From assembly GCF_900142365.1 (NCBI RefSeq), contig NZ_FRAP01000007.1, positions 183,279-247,278 of the forward strand: a stretch of DNA of 64,000 bases, given 5' to 3'. Shown here in pieces: positions 16,291-25,496 of the stretch (within the stretch, counting starts at the first letter, position 1; the number at the start of each line of letters is the position of its first letter). The DNA comes from Pseudonocardia thermophila. Its GTDB lineage: Bacteria > Actinomycetota > Actinomycetes > Mycobacteriales > Pseudonocardiaceae. The position numbers were made by a program, and so were the translations under genes. Under the pieces are notes generated by a model. The model was not told where the DNA came from. It worked only from the letters and a program-made list of their open reading frames with translations, and did not search any database.

Positions 16291-17432
16291 CGGTGCCCGA
16301 CCGGCCGGCACCACCAGAACGTGGCGGCGGCCGCGGCCACCAGCACCGTGCTCGCCGCCCATCCGACCGCGTAGCTGCCGGACGCGTCGACGAGCATCCC
16401 GAACAGCGGCGCGGAGATGAGCGCGCCGCTGTAGAAGCCGACCATCGTCATCGCCGCAGCGCGGGCGAGGGTGTCCGGCGCGGCGGCCGCGACGGCGGCG
16501 TGCATCAGCGAGATCGCGCCCAGCTGGGCACCGGTCGCGACGACGATCCCGATCGCACCGGCCACCACCTGCGTGGAGAGCAGCGCGATCAGCGCCTCCG
16601 CGGCGGTGAGCACGCCGACGAGGACGACGGCGATCGGCAGTCTGCGGTGGGCGCCGAGCCGGTCGGCGATGCGCGCCGCTGCGATCATCGGGGCGAGCGC
16701 GAGGAACGACGCCAGGCCCGTCACCGCGCCGGCGAGGGCGAGCGAGGCGCCGGTGGCCTCGTGCAGGTAGGGCACCGCCCAGGAGTAGATCGGCTGGGAG
16801 CCGGCGATGAGCAGGGTCGCGCCGAGCGTGTAGCGCCAGAACCGGCGGGGGAGCGGGATGCGCGGGCCCGAGTTCCGTGACCGCCGAGCGTCCGGCAGCA
16901 CGCAGACCGCGGCGATCCCGAGCAGCGCGGCTGCGACCGCGCCGGTGACGAACACCGGCTGCCAGCCCACTGCAGCGCCGACCGGCGGGGCGACGAGCGA
17001 GAGCACCGTCACGATCCCCGGCACGCCCGCGGTCTTCACCGCGAGTCCGACGCCGTGGTGCTGCGGCGGCAGTGCGGCGACGACCGCGACGTTGGTGGCC
17101 ACCTGCACCAGCCCGTACCCGATACCGGCGAGCACGACGCAGGTCACCAGCGCGGGGTAGCCCGGCAGCAGCACCGGGAGCAGCAGCGCGCCCGCGAGCA
17201 GCACTCCGTCCAGGCCGACCGACCACCGGGCGCCGATGATCTCCGTGACCCGCCCGGCGAGGATGCAGCCCAAGCCGGTGGCTCCGAACATGACGCCCAC
17301 CAGCACGCCGATCGCGGTGCGCGAGAGACCGAGGTCGTCCTGCAGCACCGGGGCGAGGAAGCTGACCAGGAACGCGGGGGCAGTGCCGAATCCGATCGCG
17401 ACGAAGCTGACCGCGACAACTGCCCGTCCCAT
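16251..17432 (-). CDS. MFS transporter
   Basis: 393 residues from ATG 17432, chosen because GAGGAGGCTGGG directly precedes it. Longer in-frame starts up to 17471 lack such a site. About 12 hydrophobic segments are visible, with the MFS loop-2/3 motif (GRVTEIIGARWS) after the second. N-terminal half VSFLAPVLQDDLGLSRTAIG is strikingly like the MFS protein encoded at 34182-35495, so the two are paralogues. Likely uptake or export of a catabolic substrate by proton coupling. It is divergent from a P450 operon and overlaps the terminator hairpin at its 3' end. Confidence 0.88.
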   Translation of the reverse strand: MGRAVVAVSFVAIGFGTAPAFLVSFLAPVLQDDLGLSRTAIGVLVGVMFGATGLGCILAGRVTEIIGARWSVGLDGVLLAGALLLPVLLPGYPALVTCVVLAGIGYGLVQVATNVAVVAALPPQHHGVGLAVKTAGVPGIVTVLSLVAPPVGAAVGWQPVFVTGAVAAALLGIAAVCVLPDARRSRNSGPRIPLPRRFWRYTLGATLLIAGSQPIYSWAVPYLHEATGASLALAGAVTGLASFLALAPMIAAARIADRLGAHRRLPIAVVLVGVLTAAEALIALLSTQVVAGAIGIVVATGAQLGAISLMHAAVAAAAPDTLARAAAMTMVGFYSGALISAPLFGMLVDASGSYAVGWAASTVLVAAAAATFWWCRPVGHRAENDAAVINEAS

Positions 17433-17556
17433 CCCAGCCTCCTCGCTATCCATGGTCATCGTATGCAGCAAATCGAGCCTTGAACAGGCATCGGTATTAC
17501 TGTTAACTATGAGCCTGAATTAGGACGTGGTTCACCGTCGAGCCGGGAGAGACCCC

Positions 17557-18828
17557 ATGCGGGAGTGGCAGCCACCTGCGCACATCGCGACCATGACGAT
17601 GATCTCGGACTACCACGAGATCGATGAGATCCTGCGCTCCAAGGATTTCCGCCAGGGATCGCACACCGAGAGCAAGCCGCTGTTCGCCGACTCACTGCTG
17701 CTGCTCGACGGGCCCGAGCACCGTGAGCGGCGGCGGATGGAGAACCCGCTGTTCGACCGGAACTCGCTGCTGTACTACGACCACAAGGCGCTGAATCCGG
17801 TGGTCGAGAAGATGATCGCGGACTGCCTCGCCGAGGCGGGTCCCGACGGTCGGGTCAAGGTCGACCTGATGGTGCTGGTGCGCGCCATGCTGCACCGCAT
17901 CGCCGCGGCCACCACCGGCATCGACGGCGTCGACACCCCGGAGCGCACCGAGCGGTTCCGCTTCTTCCTCGAGGAGCTGGGCGCGGCGGCGACGGTCGAG
18001 TGGTCCAAGGAGGACCACGCCGAGGTGCTGCGTCGCGGCCTGGCGCTGCGCGAGGAGTTCGTGGAGGAGTTCTTCGGCGCCTCGCTGGAGCGGCGCCGCA
18101 AGCTGGTCGAGGACTACCGGGCCGGCCGGATCTCCCGCGAGGACCTGCCCATCGACCTGCTGACCCTGCTCTTCCTGCACTGGAACGACGAGTGGGACGA
18201 CGAGCTGCCGCTGCGCGAGGCGACGCTGTTCCTCGTCGCGGCCACGCAGACCACCACGCACACGTTGCCGCACGTGATCCTGCACCTCGACGAGTGGTGG
18301 CGGGAGCACCCGGAGGACCGCGGCAAGCAGTTCGACTCCGACTTCCTGCGGCTGGCGATCAACGAGTCGCTGCGGCTGCACCAGCCCGCGCCGACCCTGC
18401 TGCGCTACGCCACCAAGGACGTGACGTTGCGCTCCGGCCGGAAGATCGCCGAGGGGGAGCGGGTGGCGCTGTGCTTCGTGCCCGCCAACCGCCAGCGCGA
18501 CGTCTTCGGCGAGGACGCGGACCAGTTCAACCCCTACCGCCCGCCGGCGGCGAACGGCGCCCGGCCGTGGGGCCTCACGTTCGGCGGCGGCGCCCACGTC
18601 TGCGTCGGTCGTCCGCTGGTCACCGGGCTGGCCAAGCGGGACGGTGCCCAGCCCACCGAGGGCACGATGCTGCGCATCCTGCGGGCGCTCTACGCCGCCA
18701 ACGTCGAGCTCGACCCGAACGACCCGCCGGTGCCGGTGGCCTCGTCCCACCACGACACCTACGAGCGGATGCCGGTGTTCCTCTCGGCCACCAAGCCCGC
18801 CGAGCAGCCCGCACCGGTGCCGGCGTGA
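17557..18828 (+). CDS. Cytochrome P450 with shortened N-terminus
   Basis: 423 residues from ATG 17557 (GGGAGAG upstream). The ExxR motif is ESLR in NESLRLHQPAP, and the heme thiolate is Cys349 in FGGGAHVCVG. The C-helix equivalent (DGPEHRERRRMENPLF) comes only about 50 residues after the start, versus about 90 in ordinary bacterial P450s, so the N-terminal cap is reduced. The same architecture is found in the P450s at 26089 and 30894. The I-helix reads VAATQTTTHT. It heads an operon with SDR, VOC, [3Fe-4S] ferredoxin and SDR genes; the ferredoxin is the likely electron donor. Confidence 0.9.
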   Translation: MREWQPPAHIATMTMISDYHEIDEILRSKDFRQGSHTESKPLFADSLLLLDGPEHRERRRMENPLFDRNSLLYYDHKALNPVVEKMIADCLAEAGPDGRVKVDLMVLVRAMLHRIAAATTGIDGVDTPERTERFRFFLEELGAAATVEWSKEDHAEVLRRGLALREEFVEEFFGASLERRRKLVEDYRAGRISREDLPIDLLTLLFLHWNDEWDDELPLREATLFLVAATQTTTHTLPHVILHLDEWWREHPEDRGKQFDSDFLRLAINESLRLHQPAPTLLRYATKDVTLRSGRKIAEGERVALCFVPANRQRDVFGEDADQFNPYRPPAANGARPWGLTFGGGAHVCVGRPLVTGLAKRDGAQPTEGTMLRILRALYAANVELDPNDPPVPVASSHHDTYERMPVFLSATKPAEQPAPVPA

Positions 18829-19604
18829 GCGGCGGGCGGCTGGCCGGCAAGCGCACGCTCATCACCGGGGCCGGATCCGGGCTGGGCCGCGGCGCCGCGC
18901 TGCGGTTCGCCGCCGAGGGCGCCGCGGTGGCGTGCGCTGACCGCGACGGGGCCGCCGCCGCGGAGACCGCCCGGATGATCGAGGACAAGGGCGGGCGGGC
19001 GATCGCCTGCGCCGCCGACGTCACGTCGGACGCGGACACCGAGCAGATGGTGGCCGAGACCGTCGCGGCGTTCGGTGGCCTGGACGCGCTGTACGCCAAC
19101 GCGGGCGTCGCGGGTCCGGGCAGCGCCCCCGACCTCGATCTCGAGGACTGGAACCGGGTGATCGCGGTCAACCTGACCGGGGTGTTCCTGTCCGCGCGCC
19201 ACGCGCTGCGCCGGATGCTCGCACAGGGCAGCGGCGGGTCGATCGTCACCCAGGCGAGCGTCGGCGGGCTCATCGGGATCCCCGGCCTGGCCTCCTACGC
19301 CGCGTCGAAGGCCGGCGTGGTCGGGCTGACCCGCCAGCTCGCGGTCGAGTACGCGCCGATGGGGATCCGCGTGAACGCGATCTGCCCCGGTACCGTGCCC
19401 ACCCCGCTGGTGGTGGGCACCTACACCGAGCAGCGCGGCGCGCTGGCCGACGACTGGCAGGAGGTCCGGGCCCAGGACTACCCGCTGCGGCGGCTGGGCA
19501 CCCCGGACGACGTCGCCCACGCCGCCGTGTTCCTCGTCAGCGACGAGTCGTCGTGGATCACCGGCCAGATCTGGGCCGTCGACGGAGGGATGACCGCGGC
19601 ATGA
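18825..19604 (+). CDS. SDR oxidoreductase
   Basis: 259 residues from GTG 18825, overlapping the P450 stop by GTGA. LITGAGSGLGRGAA is the cofactor motif, and catalytic Tyr/Lys lie in SYAASKAGVVG after TQASVGG. Probably oxidises the alcohol made by the P450 in front of it to a ketone or aldehyde (inference from order). The stop overlaps the VOC gene start by ATGA. Confidence 0.9.
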   Translation: MSGGRLAGKRTLITGAGSGLGRGAALRFAAEGAAVACADRDGAAAAETARMIEDKGGRAIACAADVTSDADTEQMVAETVAAFGGLDALYANAGVAGPGSAPDLDLEDWNRVIAVNLTGVFLSARHALRRMLAQGSGGSIVTQASVGGLIGIPGLASYAASKAGVVGLTRQLAVEYAPMGIRVNAICPGTVPTPLVVGTYTEQRGALADDWQEVRAQDYPLRRLGTPDDVAHAAVFLVSDESSWITGQIWAVDGGMTAA

Positions 19605-20062
19605 GCGAGTTCCGGTACATGCACCACGTCGGCATCCAGGTGGCCGACCTCGACCGCTCCCTGGCCTTCTACCAGGGGCTGCTCGGCTTCGAGCTGGTCA
19701 CCCGGCAAGTGCGCAACGAGCCCTACGTCGGCGAGGTGACCGGTTATCCCGGCGCCGAGCTGCACTTCGCGCACCTGCGGCCGCCGGGCGGCCGGGTGCG
19801 GCTGGAGCTGACCGAGTACCGCGGGGTCGAGCGCACCCCGGTCGACACCGGCACCGCGAACCCGGGCACCGCGCACACCTGCTACGTCGTCGACGACGTC
19901 GAGGCGGTGCACGCCCGGCTGCTCGCCGCCGGCGTGCGCCCGGTGTCGCGGACCGTCGTCAGCCCGACGGTCGGGGTCGCCGCGGGCGGGAAGGTCGTCT
20001 ACGTGCAGGACCCCGACGGGGTCCGTGTCGAGCTGCTGCAACTGGCGGCGGAGGAGGAATGA
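19601..20062 (+). CDS. VOC (glyoxalase/bleomycin-resistance/extradiol dioxygenase fold) protein
   Basis: 153 residues with one pair of beta-alpha-beta-beta-beta modules. [23 protein letters not shown] opens the first and [13 protein letters not shown] closes the second. Candidate metal ligands are the early His, a middle Glu/His region (AELHFAHL) and the late Glu. Such proteins can be glyoxalases, epimerases, ring-cleavage or isomerase enzymes; no specific reaction can be assigned. It is embedded by ATGA overlaps between SDR and ferredoxin genes of the P450 operon. Confidence 0.85.
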   Translation: MSEFRYMHHVGIQVADLDRSLAFYQGLLGFELVTRQVRNEPYVGEVTGYPGAELHFAHLRPPGGRVRLELTEYRGVERTPVDTGTANPGTAHTCYVVDDVEAVHARLLAAGVRPVSRTVVSPTVGVAAGGKVVYVQDPDGVRVELLQLAAEEE

Positions 20063-20253
20063 CCATGCGGGTGGAAGTGGACCTGCAGGCGTGCGCGGGC
20101 CACGGGCAGTGCGCTGCGACGGCGCCCGGCGTCTTCGCGCTGGACGACGACGGGTTCGTGCTGCCCGTGGGGGAGATCAGCGAGGACGCGCGGGACGAGG
20201 CGCTGCAGGGCGCCGCCGCGTGCCCCGAGCACGCGATCGAGGTGGTGGAGTGA
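20059..20253 (+). CDS. [3Fe-4S] ferredoxin, P450-type
   Basis: 64 residues. CAGHGQC and the later CPEHAIEV supply three cysteines in the C-x5-C...C-P arrangement of actinobacterial [3Fe-4S] ferredoxins, which lack the second cysteine of the [4Fe-4S] CxxCxxC box. Typical one-electron donor to cytochrome P450. It lies in the same overlapping operon as the P450 at 17557, its most likely partner. No ferredoxin reductase is encoded in this operon. Confidence 0.93.
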   Translation: MTMRVEVDLQACAGHGQCAATAPGVFALDDDGFVLPVGEISEDARDEALQGAAACPEHAIEVVE

Positions 20254-21065
20254 CCCCGACCGTGACCCCCGGTCGCATCGACCTCGCGGGGAAGGTGGCC
20301 GTCGTGACCGGCGCGGGGCAGGGCCTCGGCGCGTCGACGGCGCAGCTGTTCGCCGAGCTGGGCGCCCGCGTCGCGGTGCTCGACGTGGACGGCGACGCTG
20401 CCCGCGCGGTCGCCGAGAAGGTGGACGGGCTGGCCCTGGTCGCCGACGTGACCTCACCGGCCGATGTGCAGGCGGCCGCCGAGTCGGTCCACGAGGCGTA
20501 CGGGCACTGCGACGCGCTGGTCAACAACGCCGGCGTCGTGATGTTCGAGCGGCTCGAGGACGTCTCGCCGCAGGCGTGGGACCACATGGTCGCGGTGAAC
20601 CTGCGCGGGCCGTTCCTGTGCACCCAGGCGTTCGGCGCGATGATGCGCGAGCAGCGGTCCGGCAGCATCGTCAACATCGGCTCGGTGGCCGGATCGACCC
20701 CGCAGGCGTTCAGCGGCCCGTACTCGCCGACGAAGGCCGGCGTGGAGATCCTGGCCCGCCAGATCGCCGTCGAGTGGGGCCGCTACGGCATCCGCGCGAA
20801 CACGGTCAGCCCGGGCATCATGGAGACCCCGATGGCGCTGGGGTTCCTCGCCGATCCCGACGTGCGTGCCGCCCGCGAACGCTTCGTCGCCCAGCGCCGG
20901 ATCGGCCGGCCGGAGGAGATCGCGAGCGTGATCGCGTTCCTGGCCAGCGACGCCGCGAGCTACGTCACCGGCCAGAACATCGTGGTCGACGGCGGTCTGC
21001 TCCAGATGGTGGTGCGCCTGCTCCCGCGGCCCGGGACGATCCAGGACGAGGAGGACAAGGCCTAA
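20250..21065 (+). CDS. SDR oxidoreductase
   Basis: 271 residues from GTG 20250. [12 protein letters not shown] cofactor motif, NNAG, and catalytic YSPTKAGVE after IGSVAGS. The C-terminal tail beyond GQNIVVDGG is longer than usual and charged ([10 protein letters not shown]). Last gene of the P450 operon; it starts inside the ferredoxin stop (GTGA). Confidence 0.9.
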   Translation: MTPTVTPGRIDLAGKVAVVTGAGQGLGASTAQLFAELGARVAVLDVDGDAARAVAEKVDGLALVADVTSPADVQAAAESVHEAYGHCDALVNNAGVVMFERLEDVSPQAWDHMVAVNLRGPFLCTQAFGAMMREQRSGSIVNIGSVAGSTPQAFSGPYSPTKAGVEILARQIAVEWGRYGIRANTVSPGIMETPMALGFLADPDVRAARERFVAQRRIGRPEEIASVIAFLASDAASYVTGQNIVVDGGLLQMVVRLLPRPGTIQDEEDKA

Positions 21066-21077
21066 CACGGGAATAGT

Positions 21078-21117
21078 CGTCAGGAGCCTTGACACCATCG
21101 GCCCGGCCAACCAGTCT
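21078..21117 (+). promoter_or_regulatory. Probable promoter with degenerate CGTYA...TGAC operator
   Basis: TTGACA (21089-21094), a 17-base gap and CAGTCT (21112-21117) fit a sigma-70-type promoter reading right. It overlaps AGTCGTCAG...CTTGAC, a looser relative of the CGTYA-N6-TRACG element (7-base spacer, one mismatch). If used, the mRNA leader before the flavoprotein start at 21331 is about 200 bases. Confidence 0.45.
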
Positions 21118-21220
21118 GGGGTCACGGTTTCATGGGTGCCCGACCGGCGGAAGGCGTCGGGCGACGGTTCCGCGGGCGAACGCGGGCCGGTGGTCGTCGG
21201 TCGTCAGCGGCATCAGCAGT

Positions 21221-21250
21221 TTCTGAGCAGTTCTGAGCAGTCCTGAGGCA
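21221..21250. repeat. Tandem 10-bp repeat in leader region
   Basis: TTCTGAGCAG occurs at 21221-21230 and 21231-21240, followed by an imperfect third unit. It lies in the 265-base gap between 21065 and 21331, where otherwise only a promoter-like element and the ribosome site GAGGAAGG are seen. Confidence 0.6.
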
Positions 21251-21330
21251 CCGGATCGGGTGGCGGGACGCGAGAGACATCAGCGGCCGGTGGCGGCCGC
21301 CCGGCGCCGCGGGCCGAGGAAGGACTGGAC

Positions 21331-22956
21331 GTGCGGATCTGGAGCGGGGAGCTGGGCGGCGACTACGACGTGGTCGTGGTCGGTTCCGGGGCGATCGGCC
21401 TGACGGCCGCGCTGACGGCGGCGGATGCCGGTGCTCGCGTCGTGGTGCTCGAGAAGGCCCGCTACCTGGGCGGCACCTCGGCGGTCTCGGGCGGCATGCT
21501 GTGGGTGCCGGGCAACCGCGCGATGACCGAGATGGGTCTGTCCGACAGCCGCGAGGACGCGCTGCGCTACCTGCGTGCCGTCACCGCCGGTCGGACTGCC
21601 GACGACGTCCTCGAAGCGCTCGTCGACCGCGGCCCCGAGATGCTGGAGTTCCTGGAGCGCCGCGCCGGGCTGCGCATGGTGCCGATGGAGAACTTCCCCG
21701 ACTACCACCCCGAATGGGACGGCGCGCATCCCGGCGGCCGCTCGCTCGACCCCGAGCTCTACGACATCTCGCAGCTGGGCGACCTGGCCGAGAGCCTGCG
21801 CCCCGACCTGCGGCTCCCGTTCACCATGCGGGAGTACGAGGAGTGGCGGATCTTCACCCGGTTCCCCACCGACGAGCTGCAGGAGCGCGCCGAGAAGGGC
21901 CTCGTCGCCCGCGGCCGCGCACTGGTGGCGCCGCTGATCAAGGCCTGCGCCGAGGCCGGCGTCGTGCTGGTCACCGAGTGCGGTGCCGACCGCCTGGTCG
22001 AGGAGGACGGCAGGGTGGTCGGTGTCCGGGCCGGCGGCTCGCGCATCACCGCGCGAGCCGTCGTGCTCACCTGCGGCGGTTTCGAGTGGTCCCCGGAGAT
22101 GGTCGACAACTTCCTCTCCGGGCCCGTGCAGGGCAGCTGCAGCCCGCCGCACAACACCGGTGACGGCATCCGCATGGCGGCCAAGATCGGCGCGCAGCTG
22201 GGCTCCATGCGCGAGGCCTGGTGGGGGCCGATGGTGCTCGTGCCCGGCGACGAGACCGACGGCGCGCAGACCGCCACCCTGCTGCGCTTCGAGCGCACCG
22301 GGCCGCGCACCGTGATCGTCAACCGGCACGGGCAGCGGTTCGTCAACGAGGCGCACAACTACAACGACATGACCAAGGCGTTCCACCTGTTCGATCCGGG
22401 CGCCTACGACTTCGCCAACCTGCCCGCCTACCTGATCTTCGACCAGAAGCACCTCGAGGACTACGGCTTCCTGTCCCACCGGGCCGGGCAGCCCACGCCG
22501 TCGTGGCTCACCACCGCGCCGACGCTCGCCGAGCTGGCCGCGGAGCTCGAGATCGACCCGGCGGGCCTGGAGGCGACGATCGAGCGCTTCAACGCCGGCG
22601 CGCGCGAGGGCGTCGATCCCGACTTCAACCGCGGCGCGAGCGCCTACGACCAGTACTGGGGCGACCAGTACGCGCCGCACCCCGCGCTGGGGCCGGTCGA
22701 GAACCCGCCGTTCTACGCGATCGAGGTCGTCTCCGGAGTGATCGGCACCAAGGGCGGCATCGTCACCGACGGCGACGGGCGCGCCCTCGACGTCTTCGGC
22801 GAGCCGATCCCCGGCCTCTACGCGGCCGGCAACACCACCGCGCACCCGATGGGCCCCGGCTACCCGGGCGCGGGCGCCACGCTCGGCCCCGGCGCGACCA
22901 TGGCCTACGCGGCCGCCCGCGCCGCCGTCGCGGCGCTCGGGCTGCGCACCGTCTGA
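21331..22956 (+). CDS. FAD-dependent dehydrogenase, 3-ketosteroid delta1-dehydrogenase-like
   Basis: 541 residues from GTG 21331 (GAGGAAGG upstream). VVVVGSGAIGLTAALTAADAG is the FAD motif. GGTSAVSGGMLWVPGN and the C-terminal AGNTTAHPMGPGYPGAGAT are hallmark KstD-type segments (compare GTTAWSGG and MGHTYPGPGAT in known KstDs). Length matches the KstD family. It would remove vicinal hydrogens next to a ring ketone. The actual ring substrate need not be a steroid. It opens a short unit with cupin, dienoyl-reductase-like and SnoaL genes. Confidence 0.88.
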   Translation: MRIWSGELGGDYDVVVVGSGAIGLTAALTAADAGARVVVLEKARYLGGTSAVSGGMLWVPGNRAMTEMGLSDSREDALRYLRAVTAGRTADDVLEALVDRGPEMLEFLERRAGLRMVPMENFPDYHPEWDGAHPGGRSLDPELYDISQLGDLAESLRPDLRLPFTMREYEEWRIFTRFPTDELQERAEKGLVARGRALVAPLIKACAEAGVVLVTECGADRLVEEDGRVVGVRAGGSRITARAVVLTCGGFEWSPEMVDNFLSGPVQGSCSPPHNTGDGIRMAAKIGAQLGSMREAWWGPMVLVPGDETDGAQTATLLRFERTGPRTVIVNRHGQRFVNEAHNYNDMTKAFHLFDPGAYDFANLPAYLIFDQKHLEDYGFLSHRAGQPTPSWLTTAPTLAELAAELEIDPAGLEATIERFNAGAREGVDPDFNRGASAYDQYWGDQYAPHPALGPVENPPFYAIEVVSGVIGTKGGIVTDGDGRALDVFGEPIPGLYAAGNTTAHPMGPGYPGAGATLGPGATMAYAAARAAVAALGLRTV

Positions 22957-22976
22957 CGGAACCCGCTCCCCGACGA

Positions 22977-23029
22977 CCGTCCGGGCGCCGTGTCGCAAGC
23001 GCCGTGCGCCCGGACGGCGCTTGCGACAC
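22977..23029 (+). terminator. Two interleaved inverted repeats (A-B-A'-B')
   Basis: A is 22977-22988 and pairs with A' 23006-23017 (12 bp). B is 22990-23004 and pairs with B' 23015-23029 (15 bp). The order A-B-A'-B' means the two helices are mutually exclusive or form a pseudoknot. It lies 20 bases after the flavoprotein stop and 57 bases before the cupin start, so it could be a terminator/antiterminator switch or simply a compound terminator. Confidence 0.55.
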
Positions 23030-23085
23030 AGCTCCCCACCACACCATCACCACCTCCCACCGCGCATCGACAGGAAGGAACACCA

Positions 23086-23520
23086 GTGCGTTCTCAGGCC
23101 AAGCTGTTCATGAACGGCGTCTGCGGCCGTTCCCGGATCGACGACAACGAGTGGGAGTACTTCGTCGACCCGCAGGAGAACCCCAAGTTCTTCGAGCACA
23201 TGAGCGAGCCGGTGAAGGTCCAGTTCCTGGGCAAGAGCTGGGCCGAGGGACCGTGGATCGTGCCCAACAAGTTCGGGCCCAACGTGCGGGCCGACCGGCA
23301 CGCGCACAACTACACGACGATCTACTACATCACCAAGGGCTCGATGACGTTCAACGACGGCTCGGGCTGGTACTACCCGGGTGACCTGCGCTGGATCGAG
23401 CCGTACAACGAGTACGGGCCCGAGGAGGCCGGTCCGGACGGCGTGGAGTTCCTGCTGATCTCCTACGGCCCGATCGACGTGCAGTGGGCCGACGGCGACA
23501 CCTACACCGTCAAAGAGTGA
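23086..23520 (+). CDS. Cupin-domain protein
   Basis: 144 residues from GTG 23086 (AGGAAGGAAC upstream). A single cupin barrel: motif 1 runs around DRHAHNYTTIYYITKG with metal-ligand histidines, motif 2 around YYPGDLRWIEP. The N-terminal FMNGVCGRSRIDDNEWEYF is not a known domain to me. Cupins of this size may be isomerases, dioxygenases or ligand sensors. It lies between a KstD-like and a dienoyl-CoA-reductase-like gene and ends in GTGA. Confidence 0.8.
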   Translation: MRSQAKLFMNGVCGRSRIDDNEWEYFVDPQENPKFFEHMSEPVKVQFLGKSWAEGPWIVPNKFGPNVRADRHAHNYTTIYYITKGSMTFNDGSGWYYPGDLRWIEPYNEYGPEEAGPDGVEFLLISYGPIDVQWADGDTYTVKE

Positions 23521-23558
23521 GCGCGCAGGCGTTCCCCGAAGGGCTTGAAGGACACCGC

Positions 23559-25496
23559 ATGCTGTTCCCGCACCTTGCCTCCCCGCTCGACGCCGGGCGC
23601 CTGCAGCTGCAGAACCGGACCGTCTTCCCCGCCCACCAGACCCTCATGTCGCGCGACGGGGTCGTCGGCGACCGGATGTACCGCTACTACCTGGAGCGGG
23701 CCAAGGGCGGCGTCGGTGCGGTGATCGTGGAGGGCGCGGCGCCGCACCCGTCGGCCCCGAAGTTCCCGGAGTACCTGCTCGCCTACGACGAGCGGATCCT
23801 GCCGTCGCTGGACCGGCTCGCCGACGGGCTGCACGAACACGGCACGAAGGCGATCGTGCAGATCGCCCACAGCGGTTCCCGCATGCCGTCGCTGGACTCG
23901 CAGCGCCCGCTGTGGGCGCCGTCGGACGTGCGCAGCGCGATCTCGCCCGAGATCCCGCACGCGATGACCGAGGACGAGATCGCCGAGCTGCTCGACGGCT
24001 ACTACACCGCCGCCACCGTGGTCGCGCGGTCGCGCTGCGACGGCATCGAGTTCCACTCGGCGCACGAGTACCTGCCGGGGCAGTTCCTCTCGCCGGTGAA
24101 CAACCGGCGGACCGACCGCTGGGGCGGCTCGCTGGAGAACCGCATGCGGTTCCTGCTGGAGGGGCTGCGCAGGGTCCGCGAGGGCCTCGGCGACGACCGG
24201 GTGCTCGGCGTGCGGATCAACGGCGCCGACCTGCGCGAGGACGGCGTGCAGACCGAGGAGTACGTCGAGATCGCTCGGCGGCTGGAGGCGACCGGCCTGA
24301 TCGACTACATCTCCGTCAGCGCCGGGACGTCGGCGGCCAATCACTTGATCGTGCCGCCGATGGACGTCGAGCACCGCGTGTACGTGCCGTACGCGGCGGC
24401 GATCAAGGCCGCGGTGTCGCTGCCGGTGTTCGCGGTGGGCCGGATCAAGCGCCCGGAGGAGGCCGAGGACGTCCTCGCCAGCGGCCAGGCCGACGTCGTC
24501 GCGGTCGCGCGCGAGTTCATCGCCGACCCGGAGTGGCTCAAGAAGAGCCTCACCGCGCCGGAGACGATCCGGCCGTGCATCGGCTGCAACCAGGGCTGCT
24601 TCGGCAACCTGTACCTCAACCGGAGGCTCACCTGCACCGTCAACCCCGCCGTCGGGCGGGAGGCGGAGCTCGGGCTGGGCACGGTGCCGGCGGCGGCGCA
24701 GCGGCGGCGGGTGGCGGTCGTGGGCGGCGGGCCGGGCGGCATGGAAGCCGCCATCGCGGCCGCCGAGCGCGGGCACGACGTCACGCTGTTCGAGGCCGCC
24801 GGCGAGCTCGGCGGGCTGGTCCCGATCGCGTCCGCCACCCCGGCACGGCGCGAGCTGGCCGAGCTGGTCGAGTTCCAGGCAGGAGAGCTCAAGCGGCTCG
24901 GTGTGGACGTGCGGCTCGGCACCCGGGTCGGCGCCGACGACCTCGCCGGCTACGACGCCGTCGTGACCGCGACCGGCGGGTCGCCGCGCGAGCCCGAGTT
25001 CCCGATCAGCGGCGTGCAGGCACTGACCCCCGAGGAAGCCGTGGCGGCGACCTCGGCGGACTGGGCGGGGCGCACCGTCGTCGTCGTGGACGACGTGGCG
25101 CACTTCCCGGCCTACCTCCCGGCCGAGGTGCTCGCGGACCGCGGCGCCACCGTCGTCGTCGCGACCCCGAAGCTCTCGGCCGGGAGCAACCTCGACACCG
25201 CCACGATGATGACCATGCACATGCGGCTCGCGCGCAAGGGCGTCGAGTTCTTCGTGCACCAGGCCGTCGTCGGGGCGGACGAGCACGGGGTCCGCTTCCG
25301 CGACACGCTCACCGGCGCGGAGACGGTGCGGCCCGCCGACGCGCTGGTGCTCGCGATCGGTCGCCGGGCCGACGACGCGCTCACCGCCGAGCTGGCGGCC
25401 CGCGGGGTCGAGGTGCACCCGGTCGGCGACTGCGTCGCCCCGCGGACGATCACCGAGGCGGTCCGGGAGGGCCGAGCGGCGGGGCGAGCGGTCTGA
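23559..25496 (+). CDS. 2,4-dienoyl-CoA reductase/Old Yellow Enzyme family flavo-iron-sulfur oxidoreductase
   Basis: 645 residues from ATG 23559 (GAAGGA six bases before). Residues 1-330 form an Old-Yellow-Enzyme FMN barrel (RTVFPAHQT, HEYLPGQFLSP-N-RTDRWGGSLENR). Near residues 340-360 CIGCNQGC and a following cysteine bind [4Fe-4S]. The rest is an FAD/NAD(P) domain (VAVVGGGPGGMEAA). This is the FadH/BaiCD architecture, reducing 2,4-dienoyl-CoA or 4-en-3-one type double bonds. An alternative GTG at 23517 would overlap the cupin stop. Its stop overlaps the SnoaL gene start (TGATG). Confidence 0.92.
   Translation: MLFPHLASPLDAGRLQLQNRTVFPAHQTLMSRDGVVGDRMYRYYLERAKGGVGAVIVEGAAPHPSAPKFPEYLLAYDERILPSLDRLADGLHEHGTKAIVQIAHSGSRMPSLDSQRPLWAPSDVRSAISPEIPHAMTEDEIAELLDGYYTAATVVARSRCDGIEFHSAHEYLPGQFLSPVNNRRTDRWGGSLENRMRFLLEGLRRVREGLGDDRVLGVRINGADLREDGVQTEEYVEIARRLEATGLIDYISVSAGTSAANHLIVPPMDVEHRVYVPYAAAIKAAVSLPVFAVGRIKRPEEAEDVLASGQADVVAVAREFIADPEWLKKSLTAPETIRPCIGCNQGCFGNLYLNRRLTCTVNPAVGREAELGLGTVPAAAQRRRVAVVGGGPGGMEAAIAAAERGHDVTLFEAAGELGGLVPIASATPARRELAELVEFQAGELKRLGVDVRLGTRVGADDLAGYDAVVTATGGSPREPEFPISGVQALTPEEAVAATSADWAGRTVVVVDDVAHFPAYLPAEVLADRGATVVVATPKLSAGSNLDTATMMTMHMRLARKGVEFFVHQAVVGADEHGVRFRDTLTGAETVRPADALVLAIGRRADDALTAELAARGVEVHPVGDCVAPRTITEAVREGRAAGRAV

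Noticed and set aside
20059..20253. Assignment of the short ferredoxins as [4Fe-4S] type
   Set aside because: The CxxCxxC box lacks its middle cysteine in both the 20059 and 32084 genes, which fits [3Fe-4S] P450-type ferredoxins.
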